Of a DNA stretch of 64,000 nt, positions 10,001 to 17,379 are shown piece by piece. The notes below the pieces were generated by a model. That model did no database searches. It was not told the origin of the DNA and worked only from the letters and a program-made list of their open reading frames with translations. The DNA is taken from NCBI GenBank assembly GCA_963820495.1, contig CAWGAF010000001.1, positions 930,001-994,000 of the forward strand, read 5' to 3'. The stretch is from JBBIPA01 sp963820495. Lineage in GTDB: Bacteria; Chloroflexota; Dehalococcoidia; GIF9; UBA5629. A program made the translations under genes and the position numbers. Within the stretch, counting starts at the first letter, position 1, and the number at the start of each line of letters is the position of its first letter.

Positions 10001-10187
10001 CGATAGCAATGTCACTGACATCCGAAGGATGAACAACAACGTTGCCCTCTAACCCAGGTTTATCGATTGTAGTCCACTGCAAATCGCGATACTCAGTTTG
10101 TGCGAACACAGGCATGGGAGTCATCACAAGCAACATAACGAGCAGACCTATATAAAAAGTAAGTAGTACTCGAGACTTATGCCCCAC
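7017..10187 (-). CDS. Large beta-propeller (BNR/YCF48-like) surface protein, C-terminally anchored
   Basis: The open frame extends upstream to an ATG at 10268. I prefer the GTG at 10187 because AAGGA lies about 9 bases before it and it gives a clean signal peptide (residues about 3-30, ending PVFAQ). That makes 1056 residues. The body repeats BNR/Asp-box-like units such as SVDGGITWGNVY, SNDRGNTWKEY, SDNGGLFWQNA and SSDGGKSYTRIL, which predicts one or two seven-bladed propellers. Two fibronectin-like modules follow (YYWRVRARS, SYFWRVMAVQ), then a membrane helix and a short charged tail. It is likely an exposed surface or substrate-binding protein of the exporter cluster (inference). Confidence 0.75.
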   Translation of the reverse strand: MGHKSRVLLTFYIGLLVMLLVMTPMPVFAQTEYRDLQWTTIDKPGLEGNVVVHPSDVSDIAIGNSVFYAIDINQARIYRSMSGGLRWEDISLYLNQAGATLPATKIAVAPDESGIIAAATNGGTSFFLSVDGGITWGNVYIGALAGSTIQSIAISKPYGEYNEQRDILVGTAIFGDNLTLGQVLLLHLGSFVPYWRNLNITVDPGHLGGDVSAVAFSPNYVNDQTILAIASTGLLDVAAIYQNRTFLCMGLVDLATSNTVWNSRFSYPVEIFDPTFLAYAGYPHSSGDDPGVTLIAGGLALSNSFSATGASGESRVLYAFYTVHPAPAQDTSNAYRIDDTALNKATAFSAPGGTNRYSSIGLSGRTLVTGEVMPSDPLTVPVRISLDATASPPIFTQTGYPYGQGNAKVAWSSSVLYCGTGNNPTLPPPVLPDESGFSISNDSGLDWVQVGLIDTTVILQDVAVASSPQSLFITSTSSDSVESVWRSAGEPLGEYWGRVLATDMPSNKIIVRISQNYRDDYTLCICEIGQGPGPLPNYNQLWVSNDRGNTWKEYIAPLGVIDLAVVDKKVLYIALPQGKVARSDNGGLFWQNAISTDLPDIAMLSLAEPDTIFVGGNNGGVAYSSDGGKSYTRILRTIPNNGPVQVIADTDYQHNSLIYAASGNVIYRWIIGQSNRWDTIRITNAGRQINGMVSVDGILYGLWYNTVGVGSGAERSLSPALPLVLLEWDTIQAGAGAARFDVMPTSLRYSITETSVILWAIDTINSDLMVYFDCLAWNGPNLTMSDNAVIGCDPATGRNQEVNFTWDDICADNRYQLQIAKDSNFTMMVFDSGGNFPFLLPSVATSPALVYFAGGGNTSPVLAGIQIPTLECGHAYYWRVRARSAVTDDIVRSPWSEVRDFAIKAGFQVTTPYYGPQLLAPDNSCGCACELPTCFSWSPFKETTEYRFELSENADMGSPLTSTTVKTTAYQYNSQLKCNKSYFWRVMAVQPAPSEWSAVFSFKVCPEQEAAVSLAIPVALTPLWVWVILGLVGVMVVVVVLLILITNREDIGRNEA

Positions 10188-10350
10188 CAAACAATTTCCT
10201 TGAAAGGTAATTACCTGGCGCATCTGCCAATAAACCCATAAATGTAGCTGCGCCGGGTGTACAGGCATAGTTATAAAAGCCTATTATTGCCACAAGGATA
10301 ATTGCCATCGGCACAATGGCACGTCTCAAGTTTAACCATCTACTTAACAT
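10177..10350 (-). CDS. Small single-span membrane peptide, 57 aa
   Basis: This short ORF lies in another frame from the propeller gene. It starts at the ATG at 10350 and encodes a basic N-terminus (MLSRWLNLRR), one membrane helix (residues about 11-29, AIVPMAIILVAIIGFYNYA), then a polar tail ending LSRKLFGGA. Its stop overlaps the preferred GTG start of the propeller gene by about 11 bases, a translational-coupling arrangement. The shared operator-like dyad at 10372-10387 lies just upstream, so this is probably the first gene of the exporter operon. I do not recognise a family. Confidence 0.5.
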   Translation of the reverse strand: MLSRWLNLRRAIVPMAIILVAIIGFYNYACTPGAATFMGLLADAPGNYLSRKLFGGA

Positions 10351-10371
10351 CTCTTCTCAGTCTTCTTAATA

Positions 10372-10387
10372 TCAGTACTTATACTGA
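10372..10387. promoter_or_regulatory. Operator-like dyad upstream of the exporter operon
   Basis: TCAGTA and TACTGA form a perfect 6-bp inverted repeat around a 4-base spacer, 22 bases before the ATG at 10350. Read on the minus strand, it and its flank (ACTAGTGTTCAGTATAAGTA) match the element at 1108-1135 in front of the lipoprotein gene. A common regulator is inferred; the small winged-helix proteins or the NarL-type response regulator are candidates. Confidence 0.45.
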
Positions 10388-10469
10388 ACACTAGTCATTT
10401 TGGTATCTCACAGTCACCATCGATATCAGCCCTCACCAACAAGCACAACTTTCTTGTCCGACTGCTACC

Positions 10470-10844
10470 TTATCGTGTTGATAGTGTTTCCTTTTTCAAC
10501 TCTACTTCAATATTTTTTATAGAACTCCAATCGAGCTTAGCTAGTTCGTCTATACATCTCTGGGTTCGTTCGTCACCAGAAAGGGCATAGGTTGTAAGGC
10601 CATTACCATTGTGTTGTGCCACAAGAATGCCTTTCTCCACCAAGGCTGCAATTGCATCTCTTACGCTATTTTTTGAAGCGTCTAGGGCTATAGCGACAGT
10701 TTTAAGGGTCAATTTTGCCTTGGGATGTCGTCCCCAGAAACAGAGCAACTGGAATTGCATATCACTGCAACCGATATCTTTGAGAAAGATAAATAGATCG
10801 TTATTCATTATTCGTTTTTCTCCGGAATCAGTTATCAAATTCAT
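10470..10844 (-). CDS. Small winged-helix transcription regulator
   Basis: The 124-residue protein starts at the ATG at 10844, six bases after AAGGAG. A winged helix spans about residues 25-85: MQFQLLCFWGRHPKAKLTLK, then the turn VAIALDASKNSVRDAI and the wing LVEKGILVAQHNGNGLTTY. It resembles single-domain MarR/HTH-like regulators and matches the layout of the 106-residue protein at 1239-1559, including a neighbouring copy of the same ~110-bp repeat. It diverges from the two-component system and precedes the exporter operon, so control of that operon is likely (inference). Confidence 0.65.
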   Translation of the reverse strand: MNLITDSGEKRIMNNDLFIFLKDIGCSDMQFQLLCFWGRHPKAKLTLKTVAIALDASKNSVRDAIAALVEKGILVAQHNGNGLTTYALSGDERTQRCIDELAKLDWSSIKNIEVELKKETLSTR

Positions 10845-10892
10845 GTTTTGCTCCTTTATCTGTATAAGTCATAGTTCTCAGTTGGTTATCAT

Positions 10893-11004
10893 TAGTTTAT
10901 AGTAGGCAAGAAGTCACAGGACAGTGTTACTAATCATTAAACCGCGCTTCTTGCCATGACTTCCATAACTGATTAAAATGATGTTTGTCATAGATAATTA
11001 CATT
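10893..11004. repeat. ~110-bp intergenic repeat, copy 2
   Basis: This is the partner of 1130-1239. The copy contains a 9-bp inverted repeat, GGCAAGAAG (10905-10913) and CTTCTTGCC (10947-10955), that could form a hairpin or a protein-binding site. It lies in the divergent control region between the winged-helix gene and the histidine kinase gene. Confidence 0.65.
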
Positions 11005-11053
11005 AATACATGACTGGAATTACATGAAATAAGAACGTTTATGGAGTATGTTT

Positions 11054-12346
11054 ATGGAGTATAAAAACTCTATGAAAAGAAATACACCCAATTCAGACTT
11101 GGTACGTCTGATCCGCTTTGCCGCCATCCTTTGGATTGGCTATCTAATTGTATTAGCAGTTATAAACCAGGTGTTTTGGGCACTACCACCCATGCCCATG
11201 CCCCCCAGAGGCGATGGCAATCTGATGCCGGTACGCAGTGACATTGTTTATTATATTGTGGCTGGCTTTGTTACTTTGCTTTGTCTTGGGTTAACCTATT
11301 GGTCATGGCCACAAGAGCGGCTCAAACGAGCATTCATTCCTCTGATAATTACCCTGATTACTATCGTGCCCATGCTAGCTATTTGGGCAATTGTCAGGTT
11401 TTTTCCTCGTAATCCGATGTTCGATCTGCAGACTTCGGTCCTGATGCTTCTTCCCTTCTTGCTGGTCGCTTTTCTTCTAGTTGCCTGGCAATATAAATGG
11501 CTTTACATTTTATTGATCATTTTAGGGATCGCTGGGTTAAACTTGATAATAATTTGGTCGTTTTCTCCACCAGGCCCAGAACCATTTAGGGGAGCTATCA
11601 ATTCCACTTTGATTCAAACTGTTGTGTTTCTGTCAGTAGGTTTTTCTATCAGCTATCTTATAAACAGACTGAGGAATCAACAACGGTCTCTTGAGGCAGC
11701 CAATATCCATCTGACTCATTACGCCAGCACACTGGAACATCTTGCCACCAGCCGAGAACGAAACCGGTTGGCAAGGGAAATGCATGATACCCTGGCACAC
11801 ACGCTAAGCGGTTTGTCAGTCCAGTTAGAAGCGTCAAAGGCATATTGGGAGGTTGATCAGCATAAGGCACACTCAATATTGAACGAATCTTTAGCTGCGG
11901 TCCGTTCAGGACTAGAGGAAACTCGCCGCGCCCTAAAAGCGCTACGTGCCAGCCCCCTGGACGATTTGGGATTAGCACTGGCTATAAGCACAATGATAAA
12001 GGAGACAGCAGCACACAACAATTTGATTCTGAACTTGTCTATAATGGATAAGATGCCTGACTTATCACCGGATGTGGAGCAGTGTTTTTATCGGGTGGCA
12101 CAAGAGGCGGTTACCAATGTAGTAAACCATGCTAATGCCAAAACTTTAACGGTCAAGTTAGAACTCACAGAGGGAAAATTAACGCTTCTTGTGCATGATG
12201 ATGGCGCTGGATTCGACCTAGAAAAAAGCAACAAAACGATCCATTTCGGGCTGGTAGGAATGAAGGAGCGAGCTCTGCTAATTGGCGGTGAGCTCACTAT
12301 CGAAAGTAAACCAGGACAGGGAACAACAATAAAATTAACCATATAA
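11054..12346 (+). CDS. NarL-family membrane sensor histidine kinase
   Basis: I place the start at the ATG at 11054 because GGAG at 11043 is 7 bases away; an ATG at 11048 is in frame but too close. Six predicted membrane helices fill roughly residues 18-195, with almost no extracytoplasmic domain, so it may sense the membrane itself. The HisKA_3 dimerisation domain follows with the phospho-His in REMHDTLAHTLSGL. A GHKL ATPase domain has the N-box VTNVVNHANA, HDDGAGFD and FGLVGMKERA. The response regulator gene follows 15 bases downstream. Its position beside the exporter operon suggests it governs that cluster (inference). Confidence 0.9.
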   Translation: MEYKNSMKRNTPNSDLVRLIRFAAILWIGYLIVLAVINQVFWALPPMPMPPRGDGNLMPVRSDIVYYIVAGFVTLLCLGLTYWSWPQERLKRAFIPLIITLITIVPMLAIWAIVRFFPRNPMFDLQTSVLMLLPFLLVAFLLVAWQYKWLYILLIILGIAGLNLIIIWSFSPPGPEPFRGAINSTLIQTVVFLSVGFSISYLINRLRNQQRSLEAANIHLTHYASTLEHLATSRERNRLAREMHDTLAHTLSGLSVQLEASKAYWEVDQHKAHSILNESLAAVRSGLEETRRALKALRASPLDDLGLALAISTMIKETAAHNNLILNLSIMDKMPDLSPDVEQCFYRVAQEAVTNVVNHANAKTLTVKLELTEGKLTLLVHDDGAGFDLEKSNKTIHFGLVGMKERALLIGGELTIESKPGQGTTIKLTI

Positions 12347-12361
12347 TCAGGAGATGTAACC

Positions 12362-13003
12362 ACGAAAATAGTTATTTGCGATGACCAGGCAATCGTCCGA
12401 GACGGTCTGGAAATGTTACTTAAACTAGAACCGGATATCGACGTTGTCGGAATGGCTGAAGATGGTGCTGCCGCTGTGGATATAGTTGGGCGAAAAACAC
12501 CGGACCTAGTCTTAATGGATTTAAAGATGCCCATTATGAACGGTATTGAAGCCACCAGGCAAATACGAACTAAGTACCCTGGGGTAAAAGTGCTGGTGCT
12601 AACCACCTACGACGATGACGAATGGGTGTTTGATGCAGTACAAGCAGGCGCATCGGGTTATTTGTTAAAGGATACACCTCGTGATGAAGTCATCAAGGCA
12701 ATCAGGGGAACAGTAGCTGGCAAAACATATGTCGATCCCTCTGTTGCAGGAAAAGTACTGCGTCAAGCTTCTAGTCGCCAGACACAGCCAGCCGCACTAA
12801 TTACCAGCAAACTGACCAATCGAGAAATCGAGGTATTACGTTTGCTGGCGAAGGGCCTGAATAACGCGGATATTTCAGACCGACTATCTCTATCAGAGGG
12901 TACAGTACGGAATCATGTTAGTTCTATTCTGGCAAAACTAGAAGTATCCGACCGCACCCAGGCAGCTGTAATTGCCATTCAATACGGGCTAAGTGACAGT
13001 TGA
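12362..13003 (+). CDS. NarL/LuxR-type response regulator, apparent ACG start
   Basis: The receiver domain clearly begins TKIVICDDQAIVRDGLEMLL, but no ATG, GTG or TTG exists in frame between the kinase stop (12344-12346) and the ATG at 12413, which would delete the acidic pocket. An AGGAG at 12349-12353 lies exactly 8 bases before ACG at 12362, and reading from there gives the canonical N-terminus. The phospho-acceptor Asp is in LVLMDLKMP. The C-terminal LuxR helix-turn-helix reads LTNREIEVLRLLAKGLNNAD then SEGTVRNHVSSILAKL. It partners the kinase upstream. The ACG is either a rare start codon or a single-base assembly difference. Confidence 0.85.
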   Translation, partial: TKIVICDDQAIVRDGLEMLLKLEPDIDVVGMAEDGAAAVDIVGRKTPDLVLMDLKMPIMNGIEATRQIRTKYPGVKVLVLTTYDDDEWVFDAVQAGASGYLLKDTPRDEVIKAIRGTVAGKTYVDPSVAGKVLRQASSRQTQPAALITSKLTNREIEVLRLLAKGLNNADISDRLSLSEGTVRNHVSSILAKLEVSDRTQAAVIAIQYGLSDS

Positions 13004-13487
13004 GCTAAATTGAGCTTAGTGCTTTTATCACCAATAATTCCATTCAATTTTAGGGACCATCACCTTCTATGCCAGGTTCAGTAGAGAGACTGACAATAAC
13101 TCAGTGAAAATAAGCCAGCATCTAAAAATCACACATATTGACGGGTATTATGGTGTGGCTAGCTTTGTGAACGACCACTTTTCACAATGCAAGACATTAG
13201 ATGCATATTTTCAGGCATCTTGTGAATTTTGAACGTTAACATTATTGATTTTGGTGTGAGATGGTTGACGGAACCACCATTAGTAAAAATGCAGCTGAGC
13301 AGGGTTGCCTTGGGCATGAATCGAGCTTATTGGTGGGGAGGAAATAGTGTGGTGGATAACAACAGTTGTAAATATGTGAAAAAGTACTCAGAAACAATTT
13401 TCCATATATTTTATATTGAAGTGTATTGCATTATGTTTTAAGCTGCCTTAGAATTCAACAAAGAATTATTTATTTTGGAGCGAGTAA
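13004..13487. other. Intergenic region with no recognised gene
   Basis: This is a gap of about 480 bases between the response regulator and the TIR-like gene. A 70-codon open frame at 13229-13441 has no ribosome-binding site and no recognisable protein pattern, so I do not call it. A plausible ribosome-binding site (TTTGGAGCGAG) just before 13488 belongs to the next gene. Base composition becomes more A/T-rich towards 13400, which marks the change to accessory DNA. Confidence 0.5.
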
Positions 13488-14336
13488 ATGAATAATAATG
13501 CAGATGAAGTTTACCTTCTCAAACCTCTTGATGAGGTCAAGGAAACACTTAAAAAACAAATTGATGAAGGTCAAGAATTTATTACCAAGCCAATACACCG
13601 AATGGAGTATTTAAAAGTTAGGGAAAATGAAGCTGCTATATGGTTTAGCTATACTGAGAAATTATTAAGAACTTTGTTTTCAGGTGGCATATATGCAAAT
13701 AGATTTGCCATGAGCGATGACAAGCTAGTTCGTGTTTCGTCTTATTCTCTCAGCCAACAAATTGAACAGTTCCATAGAATCATGGAATTAAGATTAACAG
13801 AACTAAAGAAATTTCATCGGGAGGCAGACTTGCTCAAGGAAGCAAAACCTTCAATTATGTCTACGGCCCCAATTATAAATACAGGTATGACAGGAACAAA
13901 GGTCTTCATTGTTCACGGTCATGACGAAGCAGTAAAACAGAAAGTCGCCCGATTACTTGAACATCTAGAAATAAAGCCAATAATTTTACACGAAATACCA
14001 AATAAGTCAAGAACAATAATAGAGAAGTTAGAACAAGAATCAAAAGATGCATGTTATGCTATCGTACTACTTACGGCTGATGATCATGGCAAATCAAAAA
14101 ATGAAGAAGAAATAAAACATAGAGCACGCCAAAACGTTGTACTTGAACTTGGATATTTCATAGCCAAATTAGGTAGAGAAAGAGTATGTGCTCTTTATGA
14201 GGAAGATGTAGAGCTACCAAGCGATTTCGATGGTGTCCTATATACGTCACTTGATAGTGCAGATGCATGGCAAACCAAACTTGCTAAAGAGCTTAAAGCT
14301 GCTGGCTTTGATATCGACCTCAACAAACTACCGTAG
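13488..14336 (+). CDS. TIR-like nucleotide-binding effector protein
   Basis: The protein has 282 residues. Residues about 1-120 are helical and polar with no family I recognise. Residues about 133-275 match the CAP12/PycTIR-like TIR domain (PF10137): KVFIVHGHDEAVKQKVARLL at strand A, HEIPNKSRTIIEKLEQES with the probable catalytic Glu, AIVLLTADDHG, and RARQNVVLELGYFIAKLGR. Relatives are NAD-cleaving effectors of CBASS or Pycsar defence or stand-alone proteins. No cyclase or sensor partner is adjacent, and the gene is A/T-richer than its neighbours, which suggests acquisition. It stands alone between the response regulator and the tRNA cluster. Confidence 0.8.
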   Translation: MNNNADEVYLLKPLDEVKETLKKQIDEGQEFITKPIHRMEYLKVRENEAAIWFSYTEKLLRTLFSGGIYANRFAMSDDKLVRVSSYSLSQQIEQFHRIMELRLTELKKFHREADLLKEAKPSIMSTAPIINTGMTGTKVFIVHGHDEAVKQKVARLLEHLEIKPIILHEIPNKSRTIIEKLEQESKDACYAIVLLTADDHGKSKNEEEIKHRARQNVVLELGYFIAKLGRERVCALYEEDVELPSDFDGVLYTSLDSADAWQTKLAKELKAAGFDIDLNKLP

Positions 14337-14526
14337 TGTATTACTATTTTTTTACCCTTTATCTGGAATTTGCCAGAACCAGTATTTTTCGAGAGCACCC
14401 TAGCGTGTCGGCCTCGCTTGGATTTGGATAATTAAGGCAACCGTACCCCGCGAAAGCAGGCTGGAAATACGATTTCGACCACCTGATACTGAAACAGATA
14501 GTCACTCGGTGGTGCTCTAAGTTCAA

Positions 14527-14602
14527 TGGTGGGCAATACTGGATTTGAACCAGTGACCTCCTGTGTGTAAGACAGGCGCTCTAACCGCTGAGCTAATCGC
14601 CC
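14527..14602 (-). tRNA. tRNA-Val(TAC)
   Basis: The minus strand folds as a full cloverleaf. Acceptor GGGCGAT pairs with ATTGCCC (one G-T), the anticodon stem CCTGT/ACAGG encloses the loop CTTACAC with anticodon TAC, and the T-arm is ACTGG-TTCAAAT-CCAGT. Discriminator A and CCA are encoded. It is last of the four-tRNA operon. Confidence 0.95.
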
Positions 14603-14609
14603 CTTCTTA

Positions 14610-14685
14610 TGGCACGCCTGGTGGGATTTGAACCCACGGCCTCAGCCTCCGCAGGGCTGCGCTCTATCCGCTGAGCTACAGGCGC
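14610..14685 (-). tRNA. tRNA-Arg(GCG)
   Basis: The cloverleaf has acceptor GCGCCTG pairing with CAGGCGT, an anticodon stem CAGCC/GGCTG with loop CTGCGGA (anticodon GCG) and T-arm GTGGG-TTCAAAT-CCCAC. CCA is encoded. Most bacteria read CGN arginine codons with an ACG anticodon that is deaminated by TadA, so GCG here is less usual. Confidence 0.93.
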
Positions 14686-14686
14686 T

Positions 14687-14773
14687 TGGTGCCGAAGGTG
14701 GGATTTGAACCCACACATCCTGTACGGATACTACGCCCTGAACGTAGCGCGTCTGCCATTCCGCCACTTCGGC
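14687..14773 (-). tRNA. tRNA-Leu(CAG)
   Basis: This is a class-II tRNA with a long variable arm. Acceptor GCCGAAG pairs with CTTCGGC, the anticodon stem CTACG/CGTAG encloses TTCAGGG with anticodon CAG, and the T-arm is GTGGG-TTCAAAT-CCCAC. CCA is encoded. Only one base separates it from each neighbouring tRNA. Confidence 0.93.
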
Positions 14774-14774
14774 G

Positions 14775-14847
14775 TGGGCAGTACTGGATTTGAACCAGTG
14801 GCCTCTTGCGTGTGAAGCAAGCGCTCTAACCGCTGAGCTAACCGCCC
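14775..14847 (-). tRNA. tRNA-Val(CAC)
   Basis: Acceptor GGGCGGT pairs with ACTGCCC, the anticodon stem CTTGC/GCAAG encloses TTCACAC with anticodon CAC, and the T-arm is ACTGG-TTCAAAT-CCAGT. No CCA is encoded: after the discriminator at 14775, the tRNA-Leu begins one base later. It is first in the operon and differs from tRNA-Val(TAC) at few positions, so the two are duplicates. Confidence 0.93.
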
Positions 14848-14859
14848 CAAAACGTACCT

Positions 14860-14888
14860 ATTTTAACCCTAAAAATCAGCTTTGTAAA
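14860..14888 (-). promoter_or_regulatory. Promoter of the tRNA operon
   Basis: On the minus strand, TTTACA (14883-14888) and TAAAAT (14860-14865) are separated by 17 bases, each matching the sigma-70 consensus at 5 of 6 positions. The -10 ends 12 bases before the first tRNA. Confidence 0.7.
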
Positions 14889-14996
14889 CATACTGTATTG
14901 TTTTATCAGTCGAATTATGCAATACTTTTGTAAGCAAAATCTAAATTGACCGCTTTTTATCACTCAGTATGTGAGTGATTGTTACGTTGATTTAAA

Positions 14997-15788
14997 ATGG
15001 GGGCAGGTACGTTTAAAACAGGCAAAGAGGTGCGTTTGGCATGTAGGGAGGGAAAATGGCAAAAACAAACCTCGGGGTTAGCTTATGGTTATGTCCAGGC
15101 AAACCTGGTAATCCTTGATAAAGAATGGGCTTGGGATTTTCTCATCTTTGCCCAGAGAAACTCAAAATCATGTCCTGTTATAGAGGTGGGCGATACAGGC
15201 AGTTATAAGACAAAATTCCTGGCGAATGGTGCAGACATACGAACCGACCTGCCCCGGTATCGTGTATACGAAGAGGGCAAGTTAAAAGAAGAACTGACAG
15301 ATATTTCACTCCTCTGGAGTGACAGATTTGTCTTTTTCCTTATAGGTTGCAGCTTTAGTTTCGAGGAGGCACTGTTGGACGCAGGTATCGAGATCAGGCA
15401 TATCACAGAAGAGAAGATCGTACCAATGTACGTGACAAACATCACATGTGCAGGTGCTGGACGGTTTTCTGATAGCCCAATGGTAGTGAGCATGCGTCCA
15501 TTGTCCGCCACTGATGCTATGAAGGCAGTTATTATAACCAGAGAGTATCCTGGTGTACACGGAGCGCCTGTACACTTAGGAAATCCCCAATCTATAGGCA
15601 TCAAGGATATCAACACGCCTGACTTCGGAGACAAGGTTACTATAAAGGATGGAGAGATACCAGTTTTTTGGGCCTGTGGAGTCACTCCACAAATGGCTGC
15701 AATAGTTGCTAAACCGCCGCTCATGATAACCCATGCACCAGGACATATGTTCGTAGGAGATAAGAAAAATAATGAATACAGGATTTAG
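14997..15788 (+). CDS. DUF1445 protein, N-terminal half of D-glutamate cyclase
   Basis: The 263-residue protein matches the DUF1445/YcsI family over its whole length: TSGLAYGYVQANLVILDKEW, IGCSFSFEEALLDAGI, VPMYVTNITC, GAPVHLGNPQSIGI and FWACGVTPQMA. In animals this domain is fused to DUF4392 in mitochondrial D-glutamate cyclase (DGLUCY), which makes 5-oxo-D-proline from D-glutamate. Here the DUF4392 gene follows with a 17-base overlap, so the two probably form one enzyme, and 5-oxoprolinase genes follow in the same operon. No good ribosome-binding site precedes the ATG at 14997, but the family N-terminus matches this start. Confidence 0.88.
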   Translation: MGAGTFKTGKEVRLACREGKWQKQTSGLAYGYVQANLVILDKEWAWDFLIFAQRNSKSCPVIEVGDTGSYKTKFLANGADIRTDLPRYRVYEEGKLKEELTDISLLWSDRFVFFLIGCSFSFEEALLDAGIEIRHITEEKIVPMYVTNITCAGAGRFSDSPMVVSMRPLSATDAMKAVIITREYPGVHGAPVHLGNPQSIGIKDINTPDFGDKVTIKDGEIPVFWACGVTPQMAAIVAKPPLMITHAPGHMFVGDKKNNEYRI

Positions 15789-16668
15789 CTTTAGGCATGA
15801 TTCACTTGCGCAGCTGGCTAAATCCATCGAGCTCTTTATTCAGCAGGATCCTGGCGGGAGAGGTCTGTCAAAGTGGGCAATAGCCGGTAATCTCTTTCCA
15901 GCAGCAGTATCGCTTGCGGGTGGGAGACATATCCTGATAACAACGGGCTTTTATATCTTGGCTGCGGGGGTAATCGAAACGGACGGACCTCCCGGGACAA
16001 TTATTCTTGCAGATGCGCTATGCAAGGCGGGGAAAAGGGTCACCATCCTTACCGATAAGCACGCAGAAGGAATTATGAGATCTGGGCTTGATTCGATTAG
16101 TTGCAAAGCAGAGCTCTTAGCATACGCCAAGAATGAACAGATTCCTTACGATACACTACTAAAGACCGATACTACTCACTGCGTAGCGCTAGAGAGGCCA
16201 GGGCTGGCGGCAGATGGGCTTCACCATAACTTCCGCGGATTAATTATTTCCGACCATGTTACACCCCTGGATAACGTCTTTATCAAGTGCGCAAGTTGCG
16301 GTATTGTTACGATAGGTATAGGCGATGGTGGTAACGAACTTGGTATGGGAAATGTGAGCCAGGATGTCGATATGTATTTTGCCCCCCATATGGCTTATAG
16401 CTGCAAGATACGATCAGACTTCTGCATCTGTGCGGGTGTGAGCAATTGGGCAGGCTACGCTCTCGCCTCTCTTCTTTCAGTACTTCTGGGAAAGAACCTG
16501 ATGGCTGATTTCGCTTCCTTCTCAAATATTATCGATACGATAGTTAAGGCAGGGGCTGTCGATGGCGTAACAGGGAGGCCTGAACCTACTGTCGATGGTC
16601 TTCCCAGAGTTTGGGAGGATGGTATCTATAACCAGTTGTATCAGATTTCTGTATCTGGTGGCAAATGA
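15772..16668 (+). CDS. DUF4392 protein, C-terminal half of D-glutamate cyclase
   Basis: The 298-residue protein has the DUF4392 (GLUCM-like C-terminal) hallmarks: LITTGFYILAAGVIETDGPP, VTILTDKHAEG, TTHCVALERPG, IGIGDGGNELGMGN and CAGVSNWAGYAL. It overlaps the DUF1445 gene by 17 bases and precedes PxpB. Together the pair reconstitutes the domain content of eukaryotic DGLUCY. Reaction expected from that enzyme: D-glutamate to 5-oxo-D-proline and water. The assignment to this reaction is by domain content, not by direct test. Confidence 0.85.
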   Translation: MNTGFSFRHDSLAQLAKSIELFIQQDPGGRGLSKWAIAGNLFPAAVSLAGGRHILITTGFYILAAGVIETDGPPGTIILADALCKAGKRVTILTDKHAEGIMRSGLDSISCKAELLAYAKNEQIPYDTLLKTDTTHCVALERPGLAADGLHHNFRGLIISDHVTPLDNVFIKCASCGIVTIGIGDGGNELGMGNVSQDVDMYFAPHMAYSCKIRSDFCICAGVSNWAGYALASLLSVLLGKNLMADFASFSNIIDTIVKAGAVDGVTGRPEPTVDGLPRVWEDGIYNQLYQISVSGGK

Positions 16669-16722
16669 TGAATAATAATTCGCTTTTTGCGGTTTTGGAT
16701 ATCAGATAAATTAGTAGAGTAC

Positions 16723-17379
16723 ATGAGTCCAGAATCATTTGAGAGATATTTCATTGGGGACGACTGTGTTTGCTGGTCTTTCGGCAATAAGATAGATGCA
16801 GAGATCAATAAGAAAGTACTCTATCTTTACAAGAAGTTAAAAAATTCTCCCCTAAATTGCGAGTTGAATCTTCGAGACATAGTACCTTCTTACAAAGCTA
16901 TGGCGGTTTATTTCGATCCTGGAACGGCAAATATAGGTAAGCTTATTGATGACATCGAGGCTTTCATCATTGCCAATAATGAATTGTATATAAAGGATGA
17001 AATGTTCACCAGAAAAAGGATCGTATTACCTGTCGTGTATGACGGCGAGGATCTGGGCAGTGTTGCCAGCCTGCATAACCTTTCGATGGATGAAGTTATC
17101 CAAAAGCATACTGCGCCTGAGTACCAGGTTGCGCTTGTGGGGTTTAAACCCCATTTTCCATATCTCATAGGCCTTGACAAAGATCTGGCAACCCCAAGAC
17201 TTGATAATCCCCGAAAAACCGTACCCGCTGGTTCTGTTGGAATAGGCGGTGCTCAGACGGGTGTTTATCCGGTGGAGTGCCCTGGCGGTTGGAACCTCAT
17301 CGGGAGGACGAATCCAGCGCTACTTAAGGAGATAGAGCCAGGAGACATCGTAATCATGAAGGCGGTAAAGGAGTTGTGA
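16723..17379 (+). CDS. pxpB: 5-oxoprolinase subunit PxpB (KipI family)
   Basis: The frame is open from a TTG at 16687, but that codon has no ribosome-binding site and family members begin near the ATG at 16723, so I use the latter (218 residues). Family signatures are ALVGFKPHFPYLIGLDKDLA, TPRLDNPRKTVPAGSVGIGG and TGVYPVECPGGWNLIGRTN. PxpB and PxpC form the subunits that act with PxpA in ATP-dependent opening of 5-oxoproline to glutamate. The gene order here is B-A-C. The stop overlaps the GTG start of pxpA. Confidence 0.88.
   Translation: MSPESFERYFIGDDCVCWSFGNKIDAEINKKVLYLYKKLKNSPLNCELNLRDIVPSYKAMAVYFDPGTANIGKLIDDIEAFIIANNELYIKDEMFTRKRIVLPVVYDGEDLGSVASLHNLSMDEVIQKHTAPEYQVALVGFKPHFPYLIGLDKDLATPRLDNPRKTVPAGSVGIGGAQTGVYPVECPGGWNLIGRTNPALLKEIEPGDIVIMKAVKEL

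Noticed and set aside
13229..13441. 70-codon open frame before the TIR-like gene
   Set aside because: No ribosome-binding site, no recognisable domain and biased composition; treated as noncoding.
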